Of a stretch of DNA of 8,063 nucleotides, positions 7,527-8,063 are shown piece by piece; the first letter of the stretch is position 1, and each line of letters begins with the position of its first letter. Both the position numbers and the translations under genes were made by a program. Origin of the DNA: Methylophilaceae bacterium (lineage in GTDB: Bacteria > Pseudomonadota > Gammaproteobacteria > Burkholderiales > Methylophilaceae); NCBI GenBank assembly GCA_003533095.1, contig DOEL01000047.1, forward strand, positions 1-8,063. Reading direction: 5' to 3'. Under the pieces are notes generated by a model. The model did no database searches and was not told where the DNA came from. It worked only from the letters and a program-made list of their open reading frames with translations.

Positions 7527-8063
7527 ACTCACATTATTTATCGTTATACAAGCAATCCTTATTGTTATTCTTATATGGCTTCTAACTTATTTAGGTCGAG
7601 ACGAATTTAATAACGCAAATGATCAAAATGAAACAAAAAAATCAAATACATATATTAAAAAAGAAAATGGCATTGATGAAGTAATTATTTCTAAAGCCGT
7701 TCAAACAAATAGCGGTATCAAGACAGATAAGATTAAACCTGCAACTCATGCCAGAACAATTACAAGTTACGGCAATGTAATGAATTTAGATATGCTTATT
7801 GAACAAAAAAATAAGCTTAACGATATAAAAAGTCAAATCAGTATTCTAAAAAATGAATTTGCAAGAGACAAAAAAAACTACGAACGATTCAAAACTCTCA
7901 ATGAAGACAATAAAAATATTTCTGATAAAACGCTTCAAGAAAGTCTAGTAGCATTTCAAGCAACTCAAGCTAATCTTTCAAAAAGTGAAGCTCTTGTAGA
8001 TGGTCTTGAGCAAAGTATTAGATCCCAATGGGGTGAAAAAATACTTGTAATGATTCAATCAAA
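7516..8063 (+). CDS. periplasmic adaptor (membrane fusion protein) of an efflux pump, 5' part
   Basis: The reading frame is open from ATG 7516 to the window edge (182 codons, no stop), so only the N-terminal part is seen. Residues 5-26 form an uncleaved-looking membrane anchor with no lipobox. A polar linker follows to about 54. Then comes VIISKAVQTNSGIKTDKIKP, which has the xxGIxT pattern common in CusB/HlyD-type RND adaptors, and a short beta segment TITSYGNV (81-88). Residues 92-170 are a long alpha-helical hairpin. Its tip, R124-x3-L128-x7-S136, resembles the RLS motif with which AcrA-type adaptors touch TolC, with one extra residue. The start overlaps the channel gene by 11 nt in another frame, so the two are translationally coupled partners. 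The missing part should hold the rest of the lipoyl, beta-barrel and membrane-proximal domains. Metal or drug specificity cannot be assigned. Confidence 0.85.
   Translation, partial: MKNKLTLFIVIQAILIVILIWLLTYLGRDEFNNANDQNETKKSNTYIKKENGIDEVIISKAVQTNSGIKTDKIKPATHARTITSYGNVMNLDMLIEQKNKLNDIKSQISILKNEFARDKKNYERFKTLNEDNKNISDKTLQESLVAFQATQANLSKSEALVDGLEQSIRSQWGEKILVMIQS

Noticed and set aside
1..8063. CRISPR array, insertion sequence, phage or toxin-antitoxin genes
   Set aside because: There is no repeated spacer pattern, no transposase or integrase sequence and no small paired genes. All long frames are explained by the protease block and the efflux genes.

Overview
This window looks like part of the chromosome of a low-GC, probably streamlined betaproteobacterium. 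My best guess is the Methylophilaceae / OM43 / 'Candidatus Methylopumilus' neighbourhood. That placement rests on three things: the gene order tRNA-Leu, tig, clpP, clpX, lon, tRNA-Val with no hupB behind lon; the beta-like protein sequences; and AT-rich base composition with short intergenic gaps. It is an inference from recall, not a database result.

Layout. Positions 1-5928 are all read leftward (minus strand) and form a protein quality-control block. In transcription order it holds tRNA-Leu(UAG), trigger factor (tig), the ClpP peptidase, the ClpX unfoldase, the Lon protease, and the 5' end of a probable tRNA-Val cut by the window edge. tig, clpP and clpX are separated by only 2 and 12 nt and should be one operon. 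An 83-nt gap precedes lon. It contains a near-perfect heat-shock (sigma-32 type) promoter, with an inverted repeat laid over it. Positions 5929-6092 are a divergent intergenic region with several small repeats and weak promoter candidates. From 6093 rightward (plus strand) there is an outer-membrane channel lipoprotein of the TolC/OEP family. An 11-nt overlap then leads into the start of a membrane-fusion (periplasmic adaptor) protein that runs off the window.

How the genes work together. Trigger factor meets nascent chains at the ribosome exit. ClpXP and Lon are the two ATP-driven cytosolic proteases that remove damaged or tagged proteins. The right-hand pair supplies two of the three parts of a tripartite efflux pump: an outer-membrane duct and a periplasmic adaptor. 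The inner-membrane pump is expected just past the right edge. The efflux genes are visibly more AT-rich than the protease block and may be accessory.

I do not see an undescribed system. The points most worth a second look are the lon promoter with its overlapping inverted repeat, the eroded prolyl-isomerase pocket of trigger factor, and the TTG start of the channel gene, which abuts a -10-like box.
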